This document shows, in pieces, positions 37,430 through 45,997 of a stretch of 64,000 bases of DNA. The notes under the pieces were generated by a model. The model had not been told where the DNA came from, did not search any database, and saw nothing but the letters and a program-made list of their open reading frames with translations. The stretch is from Chitinophagaceae bacterium (lineage in GTDB: Bacteria; Bacteroidota; Bacteroidia; Chitinophagales; Chitinophagaceae). The stretch's first letter is position 1. Each line of letters starts with the position of its first letter. The stretch spans positions 1-64,000 of the forward strand of contig JAMLHL010000015.1 in NCBI GenBank assembly GCA_023957125.1, given 5' to 3'. The position numbers and the translations under genes are program-made.

Positions 37430-37927
37430 CTATAAATATTTTGCCAGCTCATCCCATTTGGTTGTTCCCTCAAAAGTTTTTAGAAGTTTAAAATTCTTAT
37501 CATAAATGGCCATAAAAGGCAGAAAATGAACCTTAAAGTAGCTGGGAAAAAAATACCGGGTATCCCTGCCCACTACAATATTCTTATAATTCTTCAATTC
37601 ATAATGGTTATAAAAATCCTTCATTTTGTCGAAGGAAAGAGTGGTTGTCATTACTATTTGCGTACCGCTGAATTGGCGGATGTTCTTTTTAATCAGTTCA
37701 ATTTCGTGCTTGCAGTGTTCGCATTCCGGGCTAAACACCATAAAGATGGTTTTTTTCTTAGGCGGTAAATCTTTTTTGGTGTACCAGGTTGCACTGTCTG
37801 TAAGCAATATCGAAAACTGGGGCAAAGGGTATTGGGCATACACAGGCGGTTTGTCTGATTTATTATCCTGTGCGGCGACCGGTGCGCCGGAGGCAAAAAA
37901 CAGGAACAGAAAAAACAGGTATCGCAT
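37430..37927 (-). CDS. Exported thioredoxin-like protein
   Basis: 165 residues with a signal peptide (ending GAPVAAQ) and a TlpA/redoxin fold: FMVFSPECEHCKHEIELIKK with CxxC (CEHC) at about 71-74 and a cis-Pro region FLPFMAIYDKNFKLLKTFEG. A periplasmic thiol:disulfide reductase role is likely. It is divergent from the DUF1573 genes. Confidence 0.87.
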   Translation of the reverse strand: MRYLFFLFLFFASGAPVAAQDNKSDKPPVYAQYPLPQFSILLTDSATWYTKKDLPPKKKTIFMVFSPECEHCKHEIELIKKNIRQFSGTQIVMTTTLSFDKMKDFYNHYELKNYKNIVVGRDTRYFFPSYFKVHFLPFMAIYDKNFKLLKTFEGTTKWDELAKYL

Positions 37928-38041
37928 GGGGTCTATTTTTGTGTTCAGAAATTTAAGATCCGGAAGCTATGGAGTCGCCGGAAAGCTTGTTAAAAAAAAG
38001 CCAGATTCCCTGCAAATTTAACGTTCTTATACAACAATATG

Positions 38042-38049
38042 TAGATTTG
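38042..38049 (+). promoter_or_regulatory. -7 promoter element of the DUF1573 pair
   Basis: TAGATTTG is an exact TAnnTTTG match, 33 bp upstream of the first DUF1573 start. No convincing -33 element is seen. Confidence 0.45.
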
Positions 38050-38081
38050 CACGAACGTTGTAGCAAGCGGAATTAAACCGG

Positions 38082-38537
38082 ATGACTATGCGAAAGTATT
38101 TATTGTTGTTATTCCTGGCGGGTTGGGTTTCCCTCGCCGAAGCGCAGGAGAATGCCGGAACTACCGGATCAGCGGAGACACTGACGCTGAAGGAGATCCG
38201 TTTTGATTTCGGGAAAATTCCCCAGGGGAAGCCGGTAACCCATATCTTTGAGGTGAAAAATTCCGGGAACACACCGCTGCAGCTTGAAAACGTTCAGGCT
38301 TCCTGCGGTTGCACCACACCGGAATGGTCTAAAGAACCTATAGCGCCGGGAGCTACGCAAAACATCACGGTAGGATACAACGCGGCGGCAAAAGGACCTT
38401 TCGAGAAAACCATTACCATTCATTACAATTCCGGCAAAACGAAACAATTATTTATTAAAGGAGAAGTATGGGAAACGCCTGCCACTCCTGCTCCGGAAAA
38501 TGCAAGCGTGCAATTATTAAAAAACATAAACCACTAG
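38082..38537 (+). CDS. DUF1573 protein, copy 1
   Basis: 151 residues; signal peptide ending LAEAQ, then the DUF1573 fold: IRFDFGKIPQGKPVTHIFEV, VQASCGCTTPEWSKEPIAPG, GYNAAAKGPFEKTITIHYN. The Ig-like domain is exported; function unknown but very common in Bacteroidota. ATG 38088 is an alternative start. Followed at 3 bp by a paralog. Confidence 0.88.
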   Translation: MTMRKYLLLLFLAGWVSLAEAQENAGTTGSAETLTLKEIRFDFGKIPQGKPVTHIFEVKNSGNTPLQLENVQASCGCTTPEWSKEPIAPGATQNITVGYNAAAKGPFEKTITIHYNSGKTKQLFIKGEVWETPATPAPENASVQLLKNINH

Positions 38538-38540
38538 AAT

Positions 38541-38993
38541 ATGAAAAAACTGTTCTTTACGATGATTGCAGCAGTTGCCTTTACAACCTGGGCTGCCGCA
38601 CAAAATTCCGAAGGCCGGCTTAAAGCTGAAGACGTGATCAGTTTCAATGTTAAGACCCACGATTTTGGAAAGATCAAACAGGGTACACCGGTTACTTATG
38701 ATTTCGCATTTGAAAACGTCAGCGACAAACCTGTGGTCATAGAAAATGCATGGGCTTCCTGCGGTTGCACCACGCCCACCAAACCCGAACAACCGGTAGC
38801 GAAAGGGAAAAGCAATATCATTAAAGCCGGATTCAACGCAGCCGCTGCCGGACCGTTTGACAAAACCGTATATGTAAAAGTGCAGGGGATTGATATCCCC
38901 GTGGAATTAAAAATCACCGGGAACGTGCTGAGCGCAGACGCTTATGCCAAATACCAGGCGGAACAGAAAAACAAGAAAACAGGTACAAAATAA
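38541..38993 (+). CDS. DUF1573 protein, copy 2
   Basis: 150 residues, signal peptide ending WAAAQ. Same pattern as copy 1: THDFGKIKQGTPVTYDFAFE, WASCGCTTPTKPEQPVAKGK, GFNAAAAGPFDKTVYVKVQ. The two are tandem duplicates in one operon with a strong terminator behind. Lysine-rich tail KNKKTGTK. Confidence 0.9.
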   Translation: MKKLFFTMIAAVAFTTWAAAQNSEGRLKAEDVISFNVKTHDFGKIKQGTPVTYDFAFENVSDKPVVIENAWASCGCTTPTKPEQPVAKGKSNIIKAGFNAAAAGPFDKTVYVKVQGIDIPVELKITGNVLSADAYAKYQAEQKNKKTGTK

Positions 38994-39015
38994 TTCATTC
39001 TTACTCAGTTCATTT

Positions 39016-39047
39016 CCCCGTTACCGGCGGTAACGGGGATTTTTTTG
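39016..39047 (+). terminator. Rho-independent terminator of the DUF1573 operon
   Basis: CCCCGTTACC (39016-39025), loop GGC, GGTAACGGGG (39029-39038), then A and seven T. Ten perfect base pairs. Confidence 0.95.
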
Positions 39048-39153
39048 CTTCTTATGTAAAAACATCTGGTTAACAATGGCGGGGTAAACCCAGGCATGCA
39101 CCTGCTGTCTATAAGAGCGTATAACAAAAATGATAATCTTAAAAACGACAGTT

Positions 39154-39657
39154 ATGAAAAAGATAGGTTTAATGATGATGATGGCTGCTTTTGGTTGCCC
39201 TGCTGCTTTTGCCGGCAGCGTTCATAAGAAAAACGACGACCAGGTTTCATATATGGCAAAGCAGGATTTCAAAGCTGATTTTCCCAACATCAACAACGTA
39301 AGATGGAGCCGGGATGAGCAATACAGCGAAGCCTCTTTTGTAAAAAACAATATGCCAATGCATGCGTTTTTTGATTGGAACGGCGATTTGACAGGCATTA
39401 CACATCAAGTAGCTTATAGTGAATTGCCCGAATCAGCAAGGAAACGAATAGCAAAGGACTACCGGGATTATTCAGTTGAAAATGTGATCCTGTATAAGGA
39501 TAATGAAGATAATCTCAACGATCTGTATCCACTGGTTCCTTATGAAGGCCCGGTCAATTATTTTGTTTCGCTGAAGAGGGACGATCTGCCGGAGCACAGC
39601 ATTATATTGCAGGTAACACCCCGGGGGAATGTGTCCTTCTTTCAAAACCTGAGATAA
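39154..39657 (+). CDS. PepSY-like exported protein, copy 1
   Basis: About 167 residues from ATG 39154 (MKKIGLMMMMAAFGCPAAFA signal; the frame opens eight codons earlier). It parallels the gene at 53007: VSYMAKQDFKADFPNINNVR, then KRIAKDYRDYSVENVILYKD, N-x-x-D and a C-terminus GNVSFFQNLR. Reads like a PepSY-like/DUF2874-type periplasmic protein. Monocistronic. Confidence 0.72.
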   Translation: MKKIGLMMMMAAFGCPAAFAGSVHKKNDDQVSYMAKQDFKADFPNINNVRWSRDEQYSEASFVKNNMPMHAFFDWNGDLTGITHQVAYSELPESARKRIAKDYRDYSVENVILYKDNEDNLNDLYPLVPYEGPVNYFVSLKRDDLPEHSIILQVTPRGNVSFFQNLR

Positions 39658-39735
39658 GGATGCCTGCCCGTTACCTGCGGAAAAAGAGACCTTCTCAAAA
39701 GTTCCCTGAAATCTTCCGTACAACAAAAAAAGATA

Positions 39736-39785
39736 TCGCCACTAATGCACGAATAATACATGAAATATTCGGGCATCGGTGGCGA
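39736..39785. repeat. Palindromic repeat of the ATTCGTGCAT family
   Basis: TCGCCACTAATGCACGAATA (39736-39755) and TATTCGGGCATCGGTGGCGA (39766-39785) pair at 17 of 20 positions around a 10-base loop. The arms resemble those of the element at 47249-47457, so both belong to one dispersed family. Confidence 0.65.
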
Positions 39786-39830
39786 ATTTATAACCTTTTT
39801 TATGGGGAAAAAGACAAGCTATAACCCACG

Positions 39831-41030
39831 TCAGAAGGCAGACACCGCCGCGATACCCGGGAGGATCTTCCCTTCAAAATATTCCAGCATGGCGCCGCCG
39901 CCGGTTGAAACATAACTGACCTTATCGGCGAAGCCGAACTGGTTTACCGCCGCCACCGAGTCTCCGCCGCCCACCAGGGAGTAGGCGCCTTTTTCCGTAG
40001 CTTCAGCTACCGCTTCGGCTACCGCCTTGGTGCCGATCTGGAATTTTTCCATTTCAAACACACCCATCGGTCCATTCCACAATATGGTTTTTGATTGCAT
40101 TATTACATTTCTAAACTCACTCCGGGCGTTCTCTCCAATGTCCAGCCCCAGCCAACCATCCGGGATGGCGTTGCTGGGAGCGGTAGATACCTGTGCATCG
40201 GCGTCAAACTTGTCGGCAATCACAGAGTCTGAAGGAAGATGAATATTTACTCCCATTTCGGCTGCTCTTTTCAACAAATCCCGTGCAATATCCAGGCGAT
40301 CCTCCTCACAGAGGGAGTTACCTATTTTTCCACCCTGGGCCTTAATAAAAGTATAGGCCATCCCGCCGCCGATAATGATGTCATTGGCTTTCTTAAGCAA
40401 ATTCTCAATGATCAGGATCTTGTCCGACACTTTAGCTCCGCCGATGATGGCTGTAAAAGGCTTTTCGGATTTGTGAAGCACTCTTTCCGCACTTTTCACC
40501 TCTCCTTCCATCAGCAAACCGAACATTCTTTTTTCAACCGGGAAAAATTTAGCAATCACTGCGGTAGATGCATGCGCCCGGTGAGCCGTTCCAAAAGCGT
40601 CATTCACATACACATCCGCAAGCGCTGCTAACTTCTTTGCAAAAGATTCGTCTCCCTGCTCTTCCTGGCTGTAAAAACGGAGGTTCTCCAACAGCAATAC
40701 ATCACCCGGTTTCATATTACCGGCAAGACTGTAAGCCTGTTTCCCGATGCAATCATCGGCAAACAATACAGATACGCCTCCAAGTAATTCGCCCAAATGT
40801 TTGATCAGCGGCTTCAGCGAAAACTTCTCCTCCGGTCCACCCTTGGGCCTGCCCAGGTGACTCATCAAAATAACCATCCCCCCATCCGCTCGTATTTTCT
40901 GTATGGTAGGTATAGCCGCCCGCATCCTGGTATCATCGGTAATTTCAAACTGCTTATTCAGAGGAACATTAAAATCAACCCTGACCAGGGCTTTCTGATC
41001 CTTGAAATCGTAGGCAGAAAATTTTGACAT
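39831..41030 (-). CDS. pgk: Phosphoglycerate kinase
   Basis: 399 residues, usual length. Seen: [39 protein letters not shown], the ATP-side GGAKVSDKI and the terminal [33 protein letters not shown]. Converts 1,3-bisphosphoglycerate and ADP to 3-phosphoglycerate and ATP. Lies 13 bp behind gap on the same strand, so the two form a glycolytic operon. Confidence 0.97.
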   Translation of the reverse strand: MSKFSAYDFKDQKALVRVDFNVPLNKQFEITDDTRMRAAIPTIQKIRADGGMVILMSHLGRPKGGPEEKFSLKPLIKHLGELLGGVSVLFADDCIGKQAYSLAGNMKPGDVLLLENLRFYSQEEQGDESFAKKLAALADVYVNDAFGTAHRAHASTAVIAKFFPVEKRMFGLLMEGEVKSAERVLHKSEKPFTAIIGGAKVSDKILIIENLLKKANDIIIGGGMAYTFIKAQGGKIGNSLCEEDRLDIARDLLKRAAEMGVNIHLPSDSVIADKFDADAQVSTAPSNAIPDGWLGLDIGENARSEFRNVIMQSKTILWNGPMGVFEMEKFQIGTKAVAEAVAEATEKGAYSLVGGGDSVAAVNQFGFADKVSYVSTGGGAMLEYFEGKILPGIAAVSAF

Positions 41031-41043
41031 AATGGTTGCTGTG

Positions 41044-42057
41044 TTATTTACTGATCAACTTAGCGAAATAGTTTACGGTACGAACCAGCTGGCTCACGTA
41101 GCTCATTTCGTTATCGTACCAGCTTACGGTTCTGACCAGTTGCGCATCTCCAACTGCCAAAACTTTGGTTTGGGTCGCATCGAATAGAGAACCATAGTTC
41201 ATACCAATAATATCGCTGCTGACAATAGGCTCGTCAATATAGCCGTAAGATTCGTTGGAAGCGGCTTTCATTGCTGCATTCACTTCGTCTGCCGTAACCT
41301 TCTTAGCGAGAATAGTGGTTAACTCCGTTAGGGATCCGGTAAGTACGGGCACCCGCTGTGCGGTACCGTCCAGCTTCCCTTTCAATTGAGGCAATACCAG
41401 GCCAATTGCTTTTGCCGCCCCGGTGCTGTTGGGCACAATGTTTTGAGCGGCAGCCCTGGCGCGGCGCAGATCGCCTTTGGGGTGGGGCGCATCCTGGGTA
41501 TTCTGATCGTTCGTGTAGGCATGGATGGTAGTCATCAATCCCGAAAGGATACCGAAGTTTTTATCCAGGGTATCAGCCATCGGCGCCAGGCAGTTGGTAG
41601 TGCAGGAAGCGCAACTGATAATGGTTTCGCTTCCGTCGAGGATATTATGGTTCACATTAAACACCACCGTTTTGAGGTCACCGGTAGCGGGTGCGGAAAT
41701 CACTACTTTTTTTGCGCCGGCTTTAAGGTGTGCGGAAGCCTTGTCTTTATCCGCAAAAAAACCGGTACACTCCAGCACTACATCCACCTGGTGTTCTCCC
41801 CAGGGAATTTGTGCGGGATCCTTTTGTGCATATATTTTTACTTCCTTACCGTTGATCAGGATTGAATTTTCTGTAGCGGACACCTCGGCATTGAAACGTC
41901 CCTGTGCGGTATCATATTTTAATAAATGCGCCAGCACTTTGGGGCTGGTTAAATCGTTGATCGCCACTACGGCAATACCCTCCATGTTGTGTATTTGGCG
42001 ATAAACCAAACGTCCTATTCTCCCGAAACCATTAATTGCAACTTTTACTGTGCTCAT
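41044..42057 (-). CDS. gap: Glyceraldehyde-3-phosphate dehydrogenase, type I
   Basis: About 337 residues from ATG 42057 ([20 protein letters not shown]; the frame opens 12 codons further up). Catalytic cysteine motif [19 protein letters not shown], substrate-binding [20 protein letters not shown], and [13 protein letters not shown] near the end. Oxidises glyceraldehyde 3-phosphate with NAD+. First gene of the gap-pgk operon; a -7 element lies at 42091-42098. Confidence 0.96.
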   Translation of the reverse strand: MSTVKVAINGFGRIGRLVYRQIHNMEGIAVVAINDLTSPKVLAHLLKYDTAQGRFNAEVSATENSILINGKEVKIYAQKDPAQIPWGEHQVDVVLECTGFFADKDKASAHLKAGAKKVVISAPATGDLKTVVFNVNHNILDGSETIISCASCTTNCLAPMADTLDKNFGILSGLMTTIHAYTNDQNTQDAPHPKGDLRRARAAAQNIVPNSTGAAKAIGLVLPQLKGKLDGTAQRVPVLTGSLTELTTILAKKVTADEVNAAMKAASNESYGYIDEPIVSSDIIGMNYGSLFDATQTKVLAVGDAQLVRTVSWYDNEMSYVSQLVRTVNYFAKLISK

Positions 42058-42090
42058 TGTACAATTGTTTAGCTTTTTAAAATTGAGATG

Positions 42091-42098
42091 CAAATTTA
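42091..42098 (-). promoter_or_regulatory. -7 promoter element of gap-pgk
   Basis: Minus strand reads TAAATTTG, an exact TAnnTTTG, about 34 bp upstream of the gap ATG. Confidence 0.5.
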
Positions 42099-42208
42099 CG
42101 ATATGTAATCAATAATAGCCGAAGAAATGATCAGCCTTCCCAGTTCCCGTGGTCCGGCAGAGCCGCAAATTCAGGCTGACAGGCAATTTCGCAATTTCAG
42201 GAAAAAGT

Positions 42209-42240
42209 TTTGGAAGGATATAACGGTAACTATATCTTTG
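42209..42240 (+). promoter_or_regulatory. Promoter of tRNA-Glu (TTTG-N20-TATCTTTG)
   Basis: TTTG at 42209-42212 and TATCTTTG at 42233-42240 are 20 bases apart, matching the Bacteroidota -33/-7 consensus. Start would be near 42246, 14 bases before the mature tRNA. Confidence 0.7.
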
Positions 42241-42259
42241 CACTCCCAAAAACGCAAAC

Positions 42260-42331
42260 GGCCCGTTGGTCAAGGGGTTAAGACGCATCCCTTTCACGGA
42301 TGAATCACGAGTTCGATTCTCGTACGGGCTA
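42260..42331 (+). tRNA. tRNA-Glu (anticodon TTC)
   Basis: 72-nt cloverleaf: acceptor GGCCCGT with ACGGGCT, D arm with GTTGGTCAAGGGGTTAAGAC, anticodon stem CATCC/GGATG around loop CTTTCAC (anticodon TTC), T arm CACGAGTTCGATTCTCGT. CCA is not encoded. A promoter precedes and a terminator follows. Confidence 0.96.
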
Positions 42332-42334
42332 CTA

Positions 42335-42373
42335 AACAGGAATTTTCAGAAAAAAATGAAAATTCCTGTTTTT
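42335..42373 (+). terminator. Terminator of tRNA-Glu
   Basis: AACAGGAATTTTCA (42335-42348) and TGAAAATTCCTGTT (42357-42370) are perfect 14-bp arms; the RNA ends in a T run. It isolates the tRNA from the fluoride riboswitch downstream. Confidence 0.85.
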
Positions 42374-42525
42374 ATGTACGCTACATTAAACCCGCGCGCC
42401 GATTCATGGAGCGGTTTGACTGCAACAGACGATTATATTGCCTGAATATATTTACAGGCGGTTGACGGACCCCAAATTTTTCAGCAACAAATGTAGGAAT
42501 CAGGGAACATTTGTACGAAAACAAT

Positions 42526-42533
42526 TACTTTTG
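42526..42533 (+). promoter_or_regulatory. -7 promoter element before the first fluoride riboswitch
   Basis: TACTTTTG fits TAnnTTTG. It would start transcription at about 42540, right at the first base of the aptamer. A TTTG at 42510 is too close for a standard -33 element. The rest of 42374-42525 shows nothing. Confidence 0.6.
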
Positions 42534-42542
42534 TATGGTTGC

Positions 42543-42646
42543 CGGAGGAAATGGTGTCTTCCTAATTGAACCTTCCTGTTTTTGGCAGGACTGATGACGC
42601 CTACAGGTTATTGGAATTGGCTAATATTCAATTTATAATTTGTAGG
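42543..42646 (+). promoter_or_regulatory. Fluoride (crcB) riboswitch before the dynamin-like GTPase
   Basis: Aptamer parts: stem AGGAA/TTCCT (42546-42550, 42559-42563), joining AACC, stem TCCTG/CAGGA (42574-42578, 42586-42590), and CTGATGACGCCTAC. Pseudoknot GGTGT (42553-42557) with ACGCC (42597-42601). The copy before crcB uses GGAGT with ACTCC instead, a covariation that supports the fold. CCTACA (42600-42605) can also pair with TGTAGG (42641-42646), directly before ATG 42648, so fluoride binding would free the ribosome site. Confidence 0.85.
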
Positions 42647-42709
42647 AATGAAAAATCTGAAGACCTCCTTTGAACACTTTTTCAGTGTTTTTTATCCCTT
42701 CAAACAGCC

Positions 42710-44290
42710 TTGTTTGTTACTCCCGGTTTTTTTAAAAGAGGGAAATCATCGCTGATCAATGCAATCATCGGCAAGCCTTTAGCGCCTGTTGCCGTAACCC
42801 CTGTGACAGCCATTATTACGCTTTTTGAATATGACCACAAAAAGAGCCATGCCGTTATTCACTTCAAAGACGGAAGCATTGTAGAAAAGCAATCGGGTGA
42901 AGTAAGCCGTTATGTAAATGAAGACGAAAACCCGGCAAACGAGAAGCAGGTACGGGTGGTCTCTATTTTCGATGACGCCCCGGTCTTACGATCCGTTTCA
43001 TTAGTGGATACGCCGGGGATCGGTTCCAGCTTTGAGCATAATACGGCCACTACTTTGCAGTTTATTCCCAAAATTGATGCCGCATTGTTTTTACTGAGTG
43101 CAGACATGCCCGTATCAAGGCTGGATACCGATTTCCTGAAAGAGCTAAAGGAAACGGTGCCCAAAATAGTGTTCGTGATGAACAAAAAAGACCTGTTGAG
43201 CGAAAGTGATCTGAAAAAACTCATGCGGCATAATACCGCTGCTATTGCTGAAGTTATGGAATTGCCGGTTGAAAAAATAAATTGTATTGCGGTATCTGTC
43301 CGTGAACATGAACAGGGCAATGAAGAAAGCGGCATCCGCCGCCTTATGGGAGAAATTCAATCCATCGCCACACACGAAAAGCCTGCATTGCTACGGCAGG
43401 CTGCGTTGAAAAGATATACCCGTTTGCACCGGCAACTGCTGATGCAGGTAAAGTTGAAATCGGACTCCCTGCTCATGCCCCTGCACCAACTGAAAGAAAA
43501 GCAGGAAAAATTAGATGGCTCCATTGCGTTGATGAAGGACCAGCGGGAGGAGTTCGAAGATATTATCCGGGGAAAGGTCAGGCTGTTACAAAACCATATA
43601 GATGTGGTCATCAACCAGGAATCGGCAATGATCAAAAATGAGATTTTCGAAGAGATAGATCACCGGGATAATATCCTTCAGGCGGAGGCGCTGTCGGCAA
43701 TCCAGCAGGAGCTTAATCGCCTGCTTATTGCCCGCTTTGAAAGCGTGAAGACCACGCTCGAGCAACATACGAGGGAACAGTTCAGGAATCTGTTGCAGCA
43801 ATACGGCGCCCGGTCGCAAAGTTTCCTCAATGAGCTGGCAACCCATCTTCACTCCCTGCTGGGTATCAGCTTTGATATGATCGCCGACCGGTTTGATCTG
43901 AAGGTGTACACCTCTTTTTACCTGAGCCTCGACAGTGGGATAAGCGTCATCCGTTCCCACAATTACATGTTGACTAAGCTTCTCCCCGCATCCTCCAGGA
44001 AGAAGAGATTGGTCAATACCTTAAAGGAGCATTACAATAACCTGATCATCCGCAACAGCGCCTCCATTGCTTATGACCTCGTTTATAAAATACAGGAATC
44101 TTTCCGGAAGTTTAACTACGATCTGAATAACCACTTACAGGAATTGCTGGAAAGCATCCGGGAGATTATTGCACATACCATCCGCCAGAAAGATAATGCC
44201 GAGAGCGAGGTTGAAGAAGAGATCGAAGCATTACGAAAAAAAATGAGGTTGATGGAGTTGATCCGGGTTGAAGATATGCCCCTGAATTAG
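42710..44290 (+). CDS. Dynamin-family GTPase with damaged 5' end
   Basis: 526 codons; GTPase motifs: P-loop GFFKRGKSS, VDTPGIGSSFEHN, VMNKKDLL; then long helices (about 215-526) typical of dynamin-like stalk domains. Such proteins remodel membranes. The open frame starts only five codons before the P-loop, whereas relatives have about 50 or more residues there. The likely original start is ATG 42648, next to the riboswitch: it reads MKNLKTSFEHFFSVFYPFKQ but is out of frame with the GTPase and ends at 42753. So a deletion or indel near 42690-42730 has probably broken the gene, unless a TTG at 42710 is used. Confidence 0.78.
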   Translation: MFVTPGFFKRGKSSLINAIIGKPLAPVAVTPVTAIITLFEYDHKKSHAVIHFKDGSIVEKQSGEVSRYVNEDENPANEKQVRVVSIFDDAPVLRSVSLVDTPGIGSSFEHNTATTLQFIPKIDAALFLLSADMPVSRLDTDFLKELKETVPKIVFVMNKKDLLSESDLKKLMRHNTAAIAEVMELPVEKINCIAVSVREHEQGNEESGIRRLMGEIQSIATHEKPALLRQAALKRYTRLHRQLLMQVKLKSDSLLMPLHQLKEKQEKLDGSIALMKDQREEFEDIIRGKVRLLQNHIDVVINQESAMIKNEIFEEIDHRDNILQAEALSAIQQELNRLLIARFESVKTTLEQHTREQFRNLLQQYGARSQSFLNELATHLHSLLGISFDMIADRFDLKVYTSFYLSLDSGISVIRSHNYMLTKLLPASSRKKRLVNTLKEHYNNLIIRNSASIAYDLVYKIQESFRKFNYDLNNHLQELLESIREIIAHTIRQKDNAESEVEEEIEALRKKMRLMELIRVEDMPLN

Positions 44291-44432
44291 CTCTTTATTG
44301 CTATGTATGGATTATTTTCGCAAAGTCTGCATGTTGCCTGCTGTTAGATTCTTTTGCACTGCCAGACGTTATACGTTTTGTAGGCAATTCAGTAATACGC
44401 TGTTCTATCTATAGTTTTCACAATTATATATT

Positions 44433-44925
44433 TCAAAGAATTTTGTAGCCAATCCTGACTGCAAATGTGTGAAAATGATCCCCGTAAGCTAACCCGTCAG
44501 AGGAAATAAAACGATAATCAATAGAAAAAGTGAATTTCCGTTTTTGAATACCCGGCTCTATACCGATAAAACCACAAAAACTTTCACGGCTACCTTCCAA
44601 GTTAATTCCAAAACCCGCTTTAGGCTCAATAAAAGCCGACTTTATATTTTTTCGATATCCAATAGAAGTAAGTGCAAAAGTATAGCTATATGCATCGAAA
44701 TCTAAATCTTCATACAGTCTGTCAATACCCAGTGTTGCAACTAAAGCATTGTTTTTTTGACCAACCGGAAATAGGAGTTTTACATTGCTTCCAATCCCCC
44801 AAAGTGGATATCCTTCATTTAGCGCAAAAAATATACAAGTATTGGATTAAGCCCCCCATCTTCCAATAAATTTTCCGGGCTTGAACATTCTGGTAAAATT
44901 TCAATCCCATCTATAACGGAGAAGA
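44433..44925 (-). pseudogene. Outer-membrane barrel protein remnant, frameshifted
   Basis: Minus strand encodes ALNEGYPLWGIGSNVKLLFP, TLGIDRLYEDLDFDAYSYTF, IEPKAGFGINLEGSRESFCG, FTFSIDYRFISSDGLAYGDH, FAVRIGYKIL and a TGA at 44433-44435: alternating strands of an OmpA/porin-like barrel. Upstream the other frame gives WFFSVIDGIEILPECSSPEN and LLEDGGLNPILVYF, joined only by a shift in a T-run near 44830. The N-terminus is missing. Not in any intact frame, hence a pseudogene. Confidence 0.7.
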
Positions 44926-44993
44926 ACCATTTTTCTTTTACTTCGCCCTAATCCCTGTGGGTAAGCCTGGTGCCTCTGCTATTCCTGACCGGT

Positions 44994-45413
44994 TCATGCT
45001 TTGATCGTCTTTAAGTAAGCTTCGGGAGTCATTACCGATAAGCTGCTCGTTTTATAATCTTTGATATTTCGCGTCACGATTACTTTAATTTCTCTTTCAT
45101 TTTTCGCTGAAAAATTTTGCAAAGCGTCTTCAAAATCTTTGAATTCAGCATCTAAGGCCGCTATTATGCTTCCCTTGTCTATAATAGCAACATCAACGAT
45201 ATCCATTAGCTTTTTCAGACTTTTTATTACTTTATCGTGGGTGGCTGTCTTTCTTAAAAGAAAATAAACATTGCTGATCAAAACCGGGGTTACAAAGCCT
45301 TTTAGTTTTCCTTTTTCACACAAACTCAATATTTGGGCGGCGCCTTCCGAAAATGGTTTCCGGTCAAAAAAGAAATCAAGAATGACATCTGTGTCAATTA
45401 AGATTTTGTCCAT
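44994..45413 (-). CDS. vapC: PIN-domain toxin (VapC-like)
   Basis: 139 residues. PIN acidic residues: KILIDTDVILDFFF (D7/D9), EFKDFEDALQ, and the TRNIKDY motif near the C-terminus. VapC toxins cleave RNA, often tRNA or rRNA. Its start overlaps the stop of the antitoxin gene by one base (TAATG). Complete length and motifs suggest activity. Confidence 0.88.
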   Translation of the reverse strand: MDKILIDTDVILDFFFDRKPFSEGAAQILSLCEKGKLKGFVTPVLISNVYFLLRKTATHDKVIKSLKKLMDIVDVAIIDKGSIIAALDAEFKDFEDALQNFSAKNEREIKVIVTRNIKDYKTSSLSVMTPEAYLKTIKA

Positions 45414-45661
45414 TACAGGTATTTTTCAGACAGGCGGTGAGTGAGTTCTTTCTTATAATCAAAATTTTCAGGCAGCTTGAATGAGCCTCTCAGAGATTTA
45501 ACTGTTGGAGTTAATGTTTCTTCGTTTATTTCGGATTCATTCGTTAATGCTTTAAGATAGTTCTCGATCAGGTCGGAAAGGCTTCTTTCCCTTTTACGGG
45601 CATATCTTTTTGCCTTTTCGATTATTGATCGTTCTATGGTTAATGTTAGCTTCGTATTCAT
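45413..45661 (-). CDS. DUF6364-type ribbon-helix-helix antitoxin
   Basis: 82 residues: NTKLTLTIERSIIEKAKRYA, RKRERSLSDLIENYLKAL, ending in a linker that would bind the PIN toxin. First gene of the pair. Palindromic sites upstream suit autorepression. Confidence 0.85.
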   Translation of the reverse strand: MNTKLTLTIERSIIEKAKRYARKRERSLSDLIENYLKALTNESEINEETLTPTVKSLRGSFKLPENFDYKKELTHRLSEKYL

Positions 45662-45702
45662 GATCCTGACATTTTAAACAAAGATACAATATTGATTTTA
45701 AT

Positions 45703-45732
45703 ACGTGTATTTATATTTTGTTTTACACGTGT
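45703..45732. promoter_or_regulatory. Candidate operator of the VapBC-type pair
   Basis: ACGTGTA (45703-45709) and TACACGT (45724-45730) form a 7-bp inverted repeat 14 bases apart; the right half also holds the palindrome ACACGTGT (45725-45732). It sits about 45 bp upstream of the antitoxin start. Confidence 0.5.
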
Positions 45733-45886
45733 CCAGAAAAAGCCTGGTATTCCTTTTCCGGTTATGTTTTACAGCGAAGTGGCGGAAATAATACTCCCCC
45801 GTCGAAGCTAATAAACTGAGTTCCTGCTTGCGGACGGTGTTATGACGCCAATGCAATATTTATTTTTTTACTATTTAAAAACAATC

Positions 45887-45894
45887 TAATTTTG
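45887..45894 (+). promoter_or_regulatory. -7 promoter element of the fluoride operon
   Basis: TAATTTTG matches TAnnTTTG and would start the RNA near 45900, immediately before the aptamer. A T-rich stretch at 45861-45869 lies at the -33 distance. The remainder of 45733-45886 shows no gene. Confidence 0.65.
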
Positions 45895-45904
45895 AGGAAA
45901 TACT

Positions 45905-45997
45905 TCGGCGATGGAGTTCGCCTTTAACCGTTCCGCTGCCGGCGGATCTGATAACTCCTGTTCATAGCTAAATATTTAGTTACTATGTACAGGAGTT
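45905..45997 (+). promoter_or_regulatory. Fluoride (crcB) riboswitch and translational switch before crcB
   Basis: Aptamer: GGCG/CGCC stem (45907-45910, 45919-45922) enclosing ATGGAGTT, then TTTAACC, stem TCCGC/GCGGA (45932-45936, 45942-45946), then CTGATAACTCC. Pseudoknot GGAGT (45913-45917) with ACTCC (45954-45958). Alternative fold: AACTCCTGT (45953-45961) pairs perfectly with ACAGGAGTT (45989-45997), and CATAG (45963-45967) with CTATG (45983-45987), locking the crcB start codon in a stem. The two folds exclude each other, so fluoride should switch translation on. Confidence 0.93.
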
